DNA of 64,000 nucleotides from an uncultured Alphaproteobacteria bacterium (lineage in GTDB: Bacteria > Pseudomonadota > Alphaproteobacteria > HIMB59): positions 1-64,000 of the forward strand of contig CABZPR010000001.1 of NCBI GenBank assembly GCA_902527545.1. Reading direction: 5' to 3'. The notes under the pieces are model-generated. The model did no database searches and had not been told where the DNA came from. It saw only the letters and a list, made by a program, of their open reading frames with translations. Below, piece by piece: positions 18,986 through 26,517 of this stretch (position 1 is its first letter; every line of letters starts with the position of its first letter). The translations under genes were made by a program, and so were the position numbers.

Positions 18986-20371
18986 TTAGACAGTTATACC
19001 ATTGTTAAGAATATTCCAATTATTCTTAATAGCCCACCCAAAGATAGCCATAAATAGAAAATAACTTAGACTTAGAGACCAAAATAATTTTTTATCAATT
19101 GTGTTATAGCGACCCGTTTGATGATCACGATGGTAATCCCAGTAGCTCCAAATTGTTATAATAGTAGAAAGACCTGTGAACAAATAAGAAATCAAAATCC
19201 AAGCATCTAAAATACTGATTTTGTTGATTTTTGGAAGTCCATCACCAAATGTAAATTGAAATACCACGAGGGTCAGCAAAGAACCCAGTGATACTGCTAG
19301 CTTAGACTCAAGTTCACGGGCCGGTATCCAAAATACACTAAACGATAGATAAACTAAAAAGATGACTGGTAGAATTATTTTCAAAATATAGTAGAAAGAT
19401 TTTCTTGTAAGCTCAAAGTTGAAATGAACCTCTTGTTGCACACCCTGACCATAAATTTTTGTAGGACAACAATCAAAATCATGATGTGTTATCTGCCACT
19501 CGTAAAGATTTTCGTTGCCCCTATCAATAACAAATTCAGGATTATATAATGCAGATGTATTCAGATCAGTGTCTTGGAAAACAAAGCCTGCTGATGTTGC
19601 TATTCTATCGAATGGAAATTTTTGAAATTCCGAAATATTATTTGCCTGGTAATTTATTTTTTGAACCAAATGAAAATTATAAGGTTTATTACTTGTTACT
19701 AATAAACTATGAAACTCAGATCGATTAATAAATGAAGTGATATCTGATGCATCGAAATTAGGATACCATATTTTTTGGAGAATATTTTCTAATTCAGCAG
19801 ACTTTCTAAAAATACATTTTATTTCAGAGTCTTCATTCTCAGCAAACTTGGCTTTATCTAAACCTAATATTAGAGGTAGTTTATGAATTAAATCTTCATT
19901 TCTCCACTTTAGATGTACTTCAAAATCTAAACTAGTTTTACTACTTTGTTGAATAATCTCTATGTCTCTCAAGATAATATCAAATTCGACAATAGGATGT
20001 CCCAAATAAGGAGTTCTCTCTAGACTAATTGTTTTAGTTTTACCATCTGATCCAATTACCTTTAACGAAACATTCCTAGTAGCTAAAAATTTATTTATAT
20101 TATCTTCTTCAATATTGGATATGTCCTCCCCATTAATTTCGATAATCTGATCCCCTGTGGATATAGAGGACTCAAAGGCAGAAGAGCCAAAGCGTATTTT
20201 GTCAATAATTGCGGCGTTTTCATCTAAAACTACACCGACATCATTGTAGGCAAGACGTATATTAGATGTTTCTCTAAAATCTGTTTTTAAAAGTCGCTCA
20301 CAAATTTCTGCACCCCAACTTACACTGGAAAAGAAGATCCAAAATCCTAAAATTATCCCCCTTGAAATCAA
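18986..20371 (-). CDS. Pentameric ligand-gated ion channel with N-terminal PDZ domain
   Basis: Inner-membrane channel subunit of the Cys-loop superfamily. In order: signal peptide (1-21); a PDZ domain (~38-118) with GDQIIEINGEDI at 73-84; a beta-sandwich ligand-binding domain (~122-325) with IWYPNFD (201-207) and the signature FPFD (252-255); then four membrane helices at about 326-347, 355-375, 385-408 and 428-448. Helix 1 is entered through FELTRKSFYYILKIILP, typical of the family. The two Cys-loop cysteines are absent (N245 and T259 stand there), as in other bacterial members, but loop C carries a vicinal pair C300-C301 followed by P, as in nicotinic alpha subunits. Preceded by a putative DNA-binding regulator with one base between them. 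Confidence 0.87.
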   Translation of the reverse strand: MISRGIILGFWIFFSSVSWGAEICERLLKTDFRETSNIRLAYNDVGVVLDENAAIIDKIRFGSSAFESSISTGDQIIEINGEDISNIEEDNINKFLATRNVSLKVIGSDGKTKTISLERTPYLGHPIVEFDIILRDIEIIQQSSKTSLDFEVHLKWRNEDLIHKLPLILGLDKAKFAENEDSEIKCIFRKSAELENILQKIWYPNFDASDITSFINRSEFHSLLVTSNKPYNFHLVQKINYQANNISEFQKFPFDRIATSAGFVFQDTDLNTSALYNPEFVIDRGNENLYEWQITHHDFDCCPTKIYGQGVQQEVHFNFELTRKSFYYILKIILPVIFLVYLSFSVFWIPARELESKLAVSLGSLLTLVVFQFTFGDGLPKINKISILDAWILISYLFTGLSTIITIWSYWDYHRDHQTGRYNTIDKKLFWSLSLSYFLFMAIFGWAIKNNWNILNNGITV

Positions 20372-20372
20372 A

Positions 20373-20837
20373 TTAGAGTGATTTTAACACACTCTTAATT
20401 TTACTCAACTGATCATCTAATTTTTGGATGTCTTGGTAAATTTTTTCTTTTTCATGTGGGACTATTTTTGCTCCTCCCGAACTTTTCTCATCCATTGACT
20501 CACGTACAGCGTCCATTAAATCTCCTAATCTTCCCCCAATCGCTAATATCTCTGATTGTACTTCACTTTCACTAGCAGGTTTTTCAAGTTGAGCCGTTGC
20601 TAGATAGTCTTTTAAAAAATTACTAAAAGGAGTTTTTTGGTAAATTTTATGCATAGCATGTTCCAGACGAATGACAGTTCTAAATTGTATATTCCTCTCA
20701 ATATCGTCAGGATCAGCACATTTGTATATATAAGACTTAGACTTCCCAGTAATATCTTGAATATCTTGATCACTTAAATTTTTAAGAACCTCATTTAGAG
20801 TGTGTTCAATGGTGATAATTTCTTTTGTTTTAGACAT
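20373..20837 (-). CDS. Putative helix-turn-helix regulator upstream of the channel gene
   Basis: A 154-residue cytoplasmic protein. Residues ~22-60 (SDQDIQDITGKSKSYIYKCAD and following) look like a helix-turn-helix of the phage CII-like kind found in alphaproteobacteria. The C-terminal third is a predicted coiled coil (EKEKIYQDIQKLDDQLSKIK) for oligomerisation. It ends one base before the start of the ion-channel gene, so the two are very likely co-transcribed and co-translated. Target unknown; self-regulation of the pair is plausible. Confidence 0.65.
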   Translation of the reverse strand: MSKTKEIITIEHTLNEVLKNLSDQDIQDITGKSKSYIYKCADPDDIERNIQFRTVIRLEHAMHKIYQKTPFSNFLKDYLATAQLEKPASESEVQSEILAIGGRLGDLMDAVRESMDEKSSGGAKIVPHEKEKIYQDIQKLDDQLSKIKSVLKSL

Positions 20838-20942
20838 ACCCCACTATAGCAATATATGTTAAGCGGGTAATCAATAATCTATGTCCAAAAATAAAAAAGC
20901 TTTGGACTATTTGTATTAATAATATTCCTCATTATTGTTTTC

Positions 20943-21263
20943 ATGAAGTCTAATTATATTACTCCTACTTTAGGTAGAAGGTTATCCTCTAATAAAAAAA
21001 ATGAGCCACAATCCTTAAGAGATATTGAAGAGTATTTGCGTTGTTTAGCACAAATCAGACAAGAAAATAATATTTCAGTTGAGGATGTAATGCAGCATTT
21101 GAATTATTCTCGTAGCACTCTTGATGCTCTTGAAAATGGTAACCTAGAATTTATTCAGTATCCCTTAAATTACTTTTTTACTAGGCAATATGCCTCTTAC
21201 CTTAAAGTGCCCTTTCCTCAGCAATTTTTAATGAGTCATTTCAAACCAGGAGAAAAAAAGTAA
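20943..21263 (+). CDS. RodZ-type helix-turn-helix protein without membrane part
   Basis: A 106-residue protein whose core (~25-95) matches the N-terminal HTH domain of RodZ: an LRCLAQIRQENNISVEDVMQHLNYSRSTLDALENGN recognition region, then the F-x-R-x-Y-A-x-Y-L motif (FFTRQYASYLKVP). RodZ continues with a membrane helix and a periplasmic domain; this protein ends after FKPGEKK, so it is a stand-alone HTH domain. It overlaps the next secreted-protein gene by one base and is divergent from the channel operon across about 105 bases. Confidence 0.65.
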   Translation: MKSNYITPTLGRRLSSNKKNEPQSLRDIEEYLRCLAQIRQENNISVEDVMQHLNYSRSTLDALENGNLEFIQYPLNYFFTRQYASYLKVPFPQQFLMSHFKPGEKK

Positions 21264-21790
21264 TGAGAGCAATATTATTGTTAATTATCAGTGTTTTTTT
21301 AACCAATTATTCTTTGAAAGCAGAAAGTAGTCCTATGCATCATGAATTTGATAATTGGATACATATGGAGGCTAAAGAGGAAAACTTAGACTTAGTCTTT
21401 AGTTTGGAAAACCAGGATCAAATGATTATTTTTATTGTCGATCCAAACTTAAGTTGCGATGCTCGATTAGTTTACACCAATCGAGAATTTGAGCCAAAAG
21501 ATTTTGACGTCATGAGTGGTGAGGCATTTGATTGGAAGCTCTCAGGTCAATCTTATGAAGGTGAAGATGCAAGCCGATTGAATGCCGATGGATACGTTCG
21601 GTGGGAGTTAATGAGTTTTTATAAACATCACTTCTCCAAACTTGAAGAGCTGTTGTCCAAAAGAGGACAAATTTCATTTTCCATCAATGATCCTCTCAAC
21701 AGGTTTGAAAAACAAGAGATAGAAATGAAAGCTAACGGACTCAGTTCTGCTCTTAACAGCGCTTTGGATACGTGCCAGGGATGGACATGA
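21263..21790 (+). CDS. Secreted protein of unknown function (paralogue C)
   Basis: 175 residues with a clean signal peptide (MRAILLLIISVFLTNYSLKA). The remainder has an early W, an IIFIVDPNLSC turn and a cysteine close to the end (LDTCQGW), matching the sparse pattern of the proteins at 16819-17355 and 18154-18762. No recognised domain. Translationally coupled at both ends: to the RodZ-type gene (one-base overlap) and to the next secreted protein (ATGA overlap). Confidence 0.75.
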   Translation: MRAILLLIISVFLTNYSLKAESSPMHHEFDNWIHMEAKEENLDLVFSLENQDQMIIFIVDPNLSCDARLVYTNREFEPKDFDVMSGEAFDWKLSGQSYEGEDASRLNADGYVRWELMSFYKHHFSKLEELLSKRGQISFSINDPLNRFEKQEIEMKANGLSSALNSALDTCQGWT

Positions 21791-22236
21791 TTAAAAAATT
21801 ATTATTTGTGGTCATGTTCCTAACCTTTTCTTTACAAATTAAAGCAGAAATTAATCAGTCAACGATTTTTGTGCTAGGTAGTTTAGATAAAGAAACAAAG
21901 CAATTATTTAAAGAAACAATTTATGACCAAATACACAATTACGCTCAAACAATTAGTATAGAAACACAGTCGAACATATATGTGTTTCCCTATCAAAATC
22001 AAAATCAATGGCAGGTTGTGAGTTTGCATGTACAAGGAAATGAAAACCATTCATATCTTCTCGATCTCTCTTTAGAGGGTCACCCTCTTCGGTCTTTAGA
22101 TGAAATCCGCCAACTCGTTGGTCTAGATGGTTCTCTGAAATACATCGGTTGGAGCAGCTATGATGAGCTCCCACCAGAAAAGGTTTTTATTGCTTCAAAA
22201 ATTATCGCTCAAGATTATCTGTATTTGTATTTTTAA
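21787..22236 (+). CDS. Secreted protein, unknown
   Basis: About 149 residues beginning MIKKLLFVVMFLTFSLQIKA, a signal peptide. I took the ATG at 21787 because it overlaps the preceding stop (ATGA) and has AGGG about eight bases upstream; a GTG at 21772 and an ATG at 21781 are also in frame. The mature protein is mixed alpha/beta, without cysteines or known motifs. Third gene of the RodZ-type / secreted / secreted operon. Confidence 0.7.
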   Translation: MIKKLLFVVMFLTFSLQIKAEINQSTIFVLGSLDKETKQLFKETIYDQIHNYAQTISIETQSNIYVFPYQNQNQWQVVSLHVQGNENHSYLLDLSLEGHPLRSLDEIRQLVGLDGSLKYIGWSSYDELPPEKVFIASKIIAQDYLYLYF

Positions 22237-22369
22237 AAAAAGTTCTATGAGTGTTCTAGTCTTTGTTTCTTTAATGTCTTATCAAAGCGGTTTCATCCCT
22301 CTAGTGGTAATAGTAGGTGTCTTCTTATATACGTTTATAGTCTTATTTTTTTTTCTTAACCTACGACCA

Positions 22370-22582
22370 TCAAAGGTCGTCAACTCCATCAATAGCAGAA
22401 ACCACCATTAACGACTCAATATAGCGCTTTTTGCTACAATCGTAGCAAATCGTAATCATTTCATCGTTGATTTTATTGATATATTTCTTTGAGACTTCCT
22501 TGTAGTCACCACATTCAGAACACTTATTATAAGGAATTTCAATATTTTTAAATAACTCCTCTTTACCATTCCACCAGCCCAT
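22370..22582 (-). CDS. Small zinc-finger-like protein
   Basis: 70 residues with two CxxC pairs (KCSECGD and CYDCSKK) spaced about 24 residues apart, enough for one zinc site. No signal peptide. It starts with MGWWNGKEEL and ends in an acidic tail. No family recognised. It faces the secreted-protein operon and lies between two AT-rich spacers. Confidence 0.55.
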   Translation of the reverse strand: MGWWNGKEELFKNIEIPYNKCSECGDYKEVSKKYINKINDEMITICYDCSKKRYIESLMVVSAIDGVDDL

Positions 22583-22656
22583 TAATGATAAATATCATAC
22601 ATATGGATTAGTCTTTGATTGAAGTAACGCATAAATTAAAAAAAGTTGTTAATAAA

Positions 22657-23229
22657 TTATTTGGTTAATTCATTAATTAAAATATTGAGATCACTTATAA
22701 AAGTCTTTTTATCAATAGAGGAATCAAGATACATGGTGCAATGATGATTGACGAAGTGATCTGAGAGAAATTTCATTACATTTTCCTCGCCAATCCAAGA
22801 TCGACTAAAATCCTCTGATGCTTGAAAAAAAGACTTCAATGAGTCTTCACTACAATTATCCCAAAACGCAGGACAATAGTTTATTCCATCTCCCTTAAAT
22901 AGATTGATGTATGCATCTAATACCAAAATTTCAAAATTAGGATAATTGACTTTTTTATATTTGCTTATATCCACGCCATCCAAATGAGATAAAAATTGCT
23001 TTGATTGGGAGTCATAATATAAGTCATAATCTAATTTTTTTGCACCTTCAAAATTATCGTTAAAGAATTCAATTATTTTTTCTCGTATTTGAACCTCTTC
23101 AATAGGATCTAAAGACCAGTAAACTTCTTCTAAGTAACCAACGCAGTAATCTTGATCTGATGAATATAAACTTTGATAAAAACTTAGATTAATAATAAAA
23201 GTTGTAATTAAGAAATATATTTTTGACAA
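22657..23229 (-). CDS. Secreted cysteine-containing protein, unknown
   Basis: 190 residues with an N-terminal signal (IYFLITTFIINLSFYQSLYSS). The mature part has four cysteines (DYCVGY, NYCPAFWDNCS, HHCTMY), probably two disulfides, and a helical C-terminus. The pattern of a helical periplasmic domain with early and late cysteines recalls Rap1a-like immunity folds, but the resemblance is too thin to name. It begins five bases after the thermonuclease gene ends, so probably the same transcript. Confidence 0.7.
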   Translation of the reverse strand: MSKIYFLITTFIINLSFYQSLYSSDQDYCVGYLEEVYWSLDPIEEVQIREKIIEFFNDNFEGAKKLDYDLYYDSQSKQFLSHLDGVDISKYKKVNYPNFEILVLDAYINLFKGDGINYCPAFWDNCSEDSLKSFFQASEDFSRSWIGEENVMKFLSDHFVNHHCTMYLDSSIDKKTFISDLNILINELTK

Positions 23230-23234
23230 AACAT

Positions 23235-23726
23235 TTAATTATTTTTTCGAAAGTCCCATGGATATTCAAATTTCATGGACCACATTCCAAGTTTGTTAGA
23301 TTTGGCATACTCCTCATCTAAAATATATTTATCTGAATATTTTCTATAAGCAAACGCAAAACCCTCTCTGACTAAATAACTACTTAATGACTCTCCATTG
23401 ACAAAGCACTCACCTAAAACTCTTCCATAAAAGTCTTTTCCCTCATCTGTACAACTAATTTTATTATTTGTAACTTTTGTAAGTAAAATATCTTTTGATA
23501 TTTTTCCACAAGAAACCTTCCCTTCACTTGCAACACACGTCTGATTAATTTCAGGAGCATCTATTCCATTAAAACGTATTTTAACATCACCTAATTTAAT
23601 TGTGTCTCCATCAACTACGGTGACATGAGAAGCAAATAGGTTATTTGCGAGTAAAAACAGTGAAGAAACTAGGTAAATAATAGAAATTTTTAGTGACACG
23701 CAATATTGTACTTTTTTAAACGCCAA
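23235..23726 (-). CDS. Secreted thermonuclease-like (SNase) protein
   Basis: Staphylococcal-nuclease fold, exported. After a hydrophobic leader come HVTVVDGDTIKLGDVKIRFNG and GIDAPEINQ, carrying the calcium-binding aspartates and the first active-site arginine, then DEGKDFYGRVLGECFVNG with the second, and a closing YPWDFR. Most catalytic positions of the family can be seen, so degradation of extracellular or periplasmic nucleic acid is likely. The ATG at 23726 overlaps the DUF4396 gene by 37 bases; a GTG at 23699 would reduce the overlap to 10 and still keep the signal peptide. Confidence 0.85.
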   Translation of the reverse strand: MAFKKVQYCVSLKISIIYLVSSLFLLANNLFASHVTVVDGDTIKLGDVKIRFNGIDAPEINQTCVASEGKVSCGKISKDILLTKVTNNKISCTDEGKDFYGRVLGECFVNGESLSSYLVREGFAFAYRKYSDKYILDEEYAKSNKLGMWSMKFEYPWDFRKNN

Positions 23727-24136
23727 TAATTATAGGGCCAAGGAGTAATAAAACCAACAAAAAGCATTATAGGAACGACCCACCAAGTAAGCATTGCCCC
23801 TCCTGTTAAAATTACATCTGTAACATTCATAGCTATTTCCATTGATATCATAGATATAAAACTCATTCCAAGAGCAGTGCTAATTGCCTGTCTTAGAGAA
23901 AAATTTTGTCTTAGAAGAATTATTGTTTCAAGAATAATGCTAGTAATCAGTCCATTAATAATTGCTAAAATCATTATATTTAAGGTATGCCAAGCAATTT
24001 CATTAACTTGAAAGTAGAATATTGTACCAAGATCGCCTATAGCACATCCAATTAGACACCACTTAGTATTATGAGCACTTTTTTTCCAGGTGTGTTTACA
24101 TTTCCAATTAAAGTTGGTGAGAGTTGAAACAAACAT
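23690..24136 (-). CDS. DUF4396 family membrane protein
   Basis: 148 residues with three to four membrane helices and the DUF4396 signature SAHNTKWCLIGCAIGDLG near the start, with two conserved cysteines that could bind metal. The biochemical role of DUF4396 is not known; members often lie beside CsoR-type regulators and copper or cytochrome genes, as here. It is divergent from the CsoR gene, and the shared palindrome between them probably controls both. Confidence 0.8.
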   Translation of the reverse strand: MFVSTLTNFNWKCKHTWKKSAHNTKWCLIGCAIGDLGTIFYFQVNEIAWHTLNIMILAIINGLITSIILETIILLRQNFSLRQAISTALGMSFISMISMEIAMNVTDVILTGGAMLTWWVVPIMLFVGFITPWPYNYWRLKKYNIACH

Positions 24137-24146
24137 TTTTTTTATT

Positions 24147-24168
24147 TACTATATACTGGTATATAGTA
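24147..24168. promoter_or_regulatory. Perfect palindrome, probable CsoR-family operator
   Basis: Ten-base arms TACTATATAC and GTATATAGTA around a TG centre, lying in the 42-base gap between the divergent DUF4396 and CsoR genes and starting only ten bases before the csoR ATG side. CsoR/FrmR tetramers bind inverted repeats of this size with a GTAT-type end and usually repress their own gene, so autoregulation plus control of the DUF4396 gene is the simple reading. Confidence 0.75.
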
Positions 24169-24178
24169 TATTGCTAAT

Positions 24179-24472
24179 ATGTCAAATATAATTAAAATAA
24201 ATAAAAATCCAGATCATATTAAAAATATTCATCGTATTAATCGAATTCATGGTCAGCTTAAAGGCGTTGAAAAAATGATTGTTGAAAAACGATATTGTCT
24301 AGAAATTTTACAACAAACAAGAGCCATAACTTCGGCAATAAAATCTCTAGAAAATACCATACTCAATAAGCACATTGACCACTGTGTTGTAGATGCTATG
24401 AAAAAAAACGACAAACAAAAAAAACAAAAAATAGAAGAATTACAAGATTTACTAAGAAAATTTAATAATTAA
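24179..24472 (+). CDS. csoR: CsoR/FrmR-family metal- or sulfur-sensing repressor
   Basis: All-helical DNA-binding repressor of 97 residues. The family core is clear: INRIHGQLKGVEKMI at 20-34, then C40, H65 and C69. The C-x24-H-x3-C spacing is exactly that of Cu(I)-binding CsoR, whereas FrmR and CstR lack part of the triad. Copper is therefore the favoured inducer. The downstream gene, five bases away, encodes a membrane-anchored cytochrome c, and the divergent gene is DUF4396; no copper ATPase is in sight. The extreme lysine content of the tail is in line with the AT-rich genome. Confidence 0.85.
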   Translation: MSNIIKINKNPDHIKNIHRINRIHGQLKGVEKMIVEKRYCLEILQQTRAITSAIKSLENTILNKHIDHCVVDAMKKNDKQKKQKIEELQDLLRKFNN

Positions 24473-24477
24473 AAACG

Positions 24478-24960
24478 TTGTCGTTTCTCTTAAAAAGAAT
24501 TTTATTATTTGTTATTGGTTTCGCAGCGATAATAATTTCTCTTCTGTATTTTTTAAACCCTAATAAAAAAGAAAATGGCAATATTGAAATAACTAATATC
24601 GAAATTGATGAAAAATTAATTAGTCAAATTAACTTAGGTAAATCTCTTTATGTAACTCATTGTGCGTCATGTCATGGGGACAACTTACAAGGCCAACCCA
24701 ACTGGAGTACTAAAAAAGATAAAGATGGTCATAATCTCTCCCCACCCTTAAATGGTACAGGTCATACATGGCATCACAGTCAAGAGCAGCTCTTTAGCAT
24801 AATTAGGTATGGGTTTAAAATTTATAATGAAAACTACGATGGTAAAATGCAAGGTAATGAGAAATTAAATGATGATAACATATGGTCTATTTTAGCTTAC
24901 ATGAAATCTGTTTGGCCTGAGTCAATTCAAAAAAAATACGACACTATAAGTAAACATTAA
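24478..24960 (+). CDS. Membrane-anchored c-type cytochrome
   Basis: 160 residues with one N-terminal membrane anchor (~3-25) and a single haem site CASCH (62-66); Met124 in DGKMQGNEKL is the probable sixth ligand. The GNEKLNDDNIWSILAYMKSVWP ending is typical of class I cytochromes c that carry electrons to a terminal oxidase or from a periplasmic dehydrogenase. The start is TTG at 24478, five bases after csoR; no ATG would keep the anchor. Co-transcription with csoR suggests it is metal-controlled. Confidence 0.85.
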   Translation: MSFLLKRILLFVIGFAAIIISLLYFLNPNKKENGNIEITNIEIDEKLISQINLGKSLYVTHCASCHGDNLQGQPNWSTKKDKDGHNLSPPLNGTGHTWHHSQEQLFSIIRYGFKIYNENYDGKMQGNEKLNDDNIWSILAYMKSVWPESIQKKYDTISKH

Positions 24961-25071
24961 TTTTAAACATAGCTGAGAATATAAAACCCCTCAGAAAGTG
25001 GATCAAATATGAATAAAGGTTGATAATATTGATCTTTTGATATCAGTTAATTGCATATTATTTAGGCTTTT

Positions 25072-25091
25072 AATGTGTTTGAAAACACATT
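25072..25091. promoter_or_regulatory. Perfect palindrome upstream of the sugar-binding protein gene
   Basis: AATGTGTTT and AAACACATT around GA, about 50 bases before the start codon of the binding-protein gene and within a 179-base gap. Its size and two-base centre suit a dimeric repressor of the LacI kind, which commonly controls alpha-glucoside uptake, but no such regulator is in the window. It could also act as an mRNA leader hairpin. The remainder of the gap shows only a short CTGAG/CTCAG hairpin behind the cytochrome gene. Confidence 0.55.
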
Positions 25092-25139
25092 CATTTTGTT
25101 AAATTCATTCTCACATATTTTTATAGGAGGAGGATTTCT

Positions 25140-26450
25140 ATGAAATTAATTAAGACAATTACAGCTTTGATAGCTATTTCTCTATTTGGAGCAAGCTATG
25201 CAAATGCTGGTTCTCACGCATATACAGGCCCTGACCTGTCGGGAGAAAAATTAACAATCTTTGGTCCTTGGTTGGCACCACAAGATGATGATTTCAGGGA
25301 TGTCATATCAATTTTTGAAGCAGCAACAGGAGCATCCGTTGAGTATGGTGGTTCTGATGAATTTGAATCAATTATTAATATTGACTGTCAAGCAGGTAGT
25401 CCAGCTGACATAGCTGTATTCCCTCAGCCAGGATTAGCAGCGAACATCGCAGCTACTGGTTGTTTATCTCCATTAGGTGACGACATCAAACAAATGGTTC
25501 TTGACAATTATGCTGCGGGACAATCTTGGGTTGATCTTACAACATATAAAGATCCAACTGGTTTTGAAAAGTTCTATGGTGTTTTTTACAGAGTCAATGT
25601 AAAAAGCTTGGTGTGGTATTCACCAGATAACTTTGAAGACAATGGGTATGAGACACCTTCCAGTATGGAAGAGTTATTAGCATTAGCTGATCAAATGGTA
25701 AGCGATGGTAATACTCCGTTCTGTATCGGACTAGGTTCTGGTGGTGCAACTGGATGGCCAGCTACGGACTGGATGGAAGACATTATGTTGAGAACTCATG
25801 CACCTCATATTTATGATCAGTGGGTATCTAATGATATGAAATTTAATGATCAAAGAGTGATTGATGCGATGGAATTTTTTGGTTCAATTGCATTAAACGA
25901 CGCTTATGTTAATGGTGGAACTAAAGCAGTTGCTACAACAGACTTTAGAGACTCTCCAAATGGTCTTTTCACATCACCTGCTGAGTGTATGATGCATAGA
26001 CAAGCAAGCTTTATTCCTGCATTCTTCCCTGAGGGAGCTGAAGCCGGTGTTGACTATGACTTCTTTTACTTTCCACCTTTTGAGTCTCAGGACTTAGGAA
26101 AGCCTGTTTTAGGTGCTGGTACTTTAATGGCCCCAACTAATAACAGAAAAGTCACTACTGAATTCATGAAGTTCTTGCTTCACACAGAAGCCAACGAAAG
26201 ATTCATGGAAAAAGGTGGTTTCTTAACACCTCATAAGTATGTGGATACAAGCAAATATTCTAGCGATACGTTCAGAGGTCTGCATGATATCCTAATAAAT
26301 GCAACAACTTTCAGGTTTGATGGCTCAGACTTGATGCCTGGTTGGGTTGGTGCAGGATCTTTCTGGACAGGAATGGTTGATTATACCAATGGTAAATCAG
26401 CTCAGGATGTTGCTGACGAAATCCAAACTAGCTGGGAAGCTGGTCAATAA
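25140..26450 (+). CDS. Alpha-glucoside-type ABC transporter solute-binding protein (AglE-like)
   Basis: Periplasmic receptor of a CUT1 sugar importer. Signal peptide 1-23 (cut after ANAG), then the type 1 sugar-binding fold. Sequence features such as LTIFGPWLAPQDDDFRDVISIFEAATG, TGWPATDWMEDIMLR and GGFLTPHK match the AglE group of alpha-glucoside binders. A strong ribosome site, AGGAGGA, precedes the ATG. A stable hairpin after the stop separates it from the permeases, a usual way to make more receptor than channel. First gene of a six-gene unit; the substrate is inferred from family and from the two glycosidases. Confidence 0.88.
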   Translation: MKLIKTITALIAISLFGASYANAGSHAYTGPDLSGEKLTIFGPWLAPQDDDFRDVISIFEAATGASVEYGGSDEFESIINIDCQAGSPADIAVFPQPGLAANIAATGCLSPLGDDIKQMVLDNYAAGQSWVDLTTYKDPTGFEKFYGVFYRVNVKSLVWYSPDNFEDNGYETPSSMEELLALADQMVSDGNTPFCIGLGSGGATGWPATDWMEDIMLRTHAPHIYDQWVSNDMKFNDQRVIDAMEFFGSIALNDAYVNGGTKAVATTDFRDSPNGLFTSPAECMMHRQASFIPAFFPEGAEAGVDYDFFYFPPFESQDLGKPVLGAGTLMAPTNNRKVTTEFMKFLLHTEANERFMEKGGFLTPHKYVDTSKYSSDTFRGLHDILINATTFRFDGSDLMPGWVGAGSFWTGMVDYTNGKSAQDVADEIQTSWEAGQ

Positions 26451-26470
26451 AAAAATAGTTAATTTCTAAA

Positions 26471-26502
26471 CTAAGGGCGAATAGTGTATTATTTGCCCTT
26501 AG
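26471..26502 (+). other. Stable hairpin after the binding-protein gene
   Basis: Thirteen pairs beginning CTAAGGGC and closing GCCCTTAG around a six-base loop, in the 67-base gap between the binding protein and the first permease. No run of T follows, so it is more likely an mRNA 3'-end stabiliser or a partial attenuator than a full terminator. It would raise receptor levels above those of the membrane subunits. Confidence 0.7.
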
Positions 26503-26517
26503 CATCTTTCTAGTACA

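Noticed and set aside
22247-22411. Possible 54-residue membrane peptide on the plus strand (MSVLVFVSLMSY...)
   Set aside because: It is hydrophobic and begins with ATG, but has no ribosome site, ends inside the convergent zinc-finger-like gene and has no recognisable relative; chance frames in AT-rich DNA often look like this.
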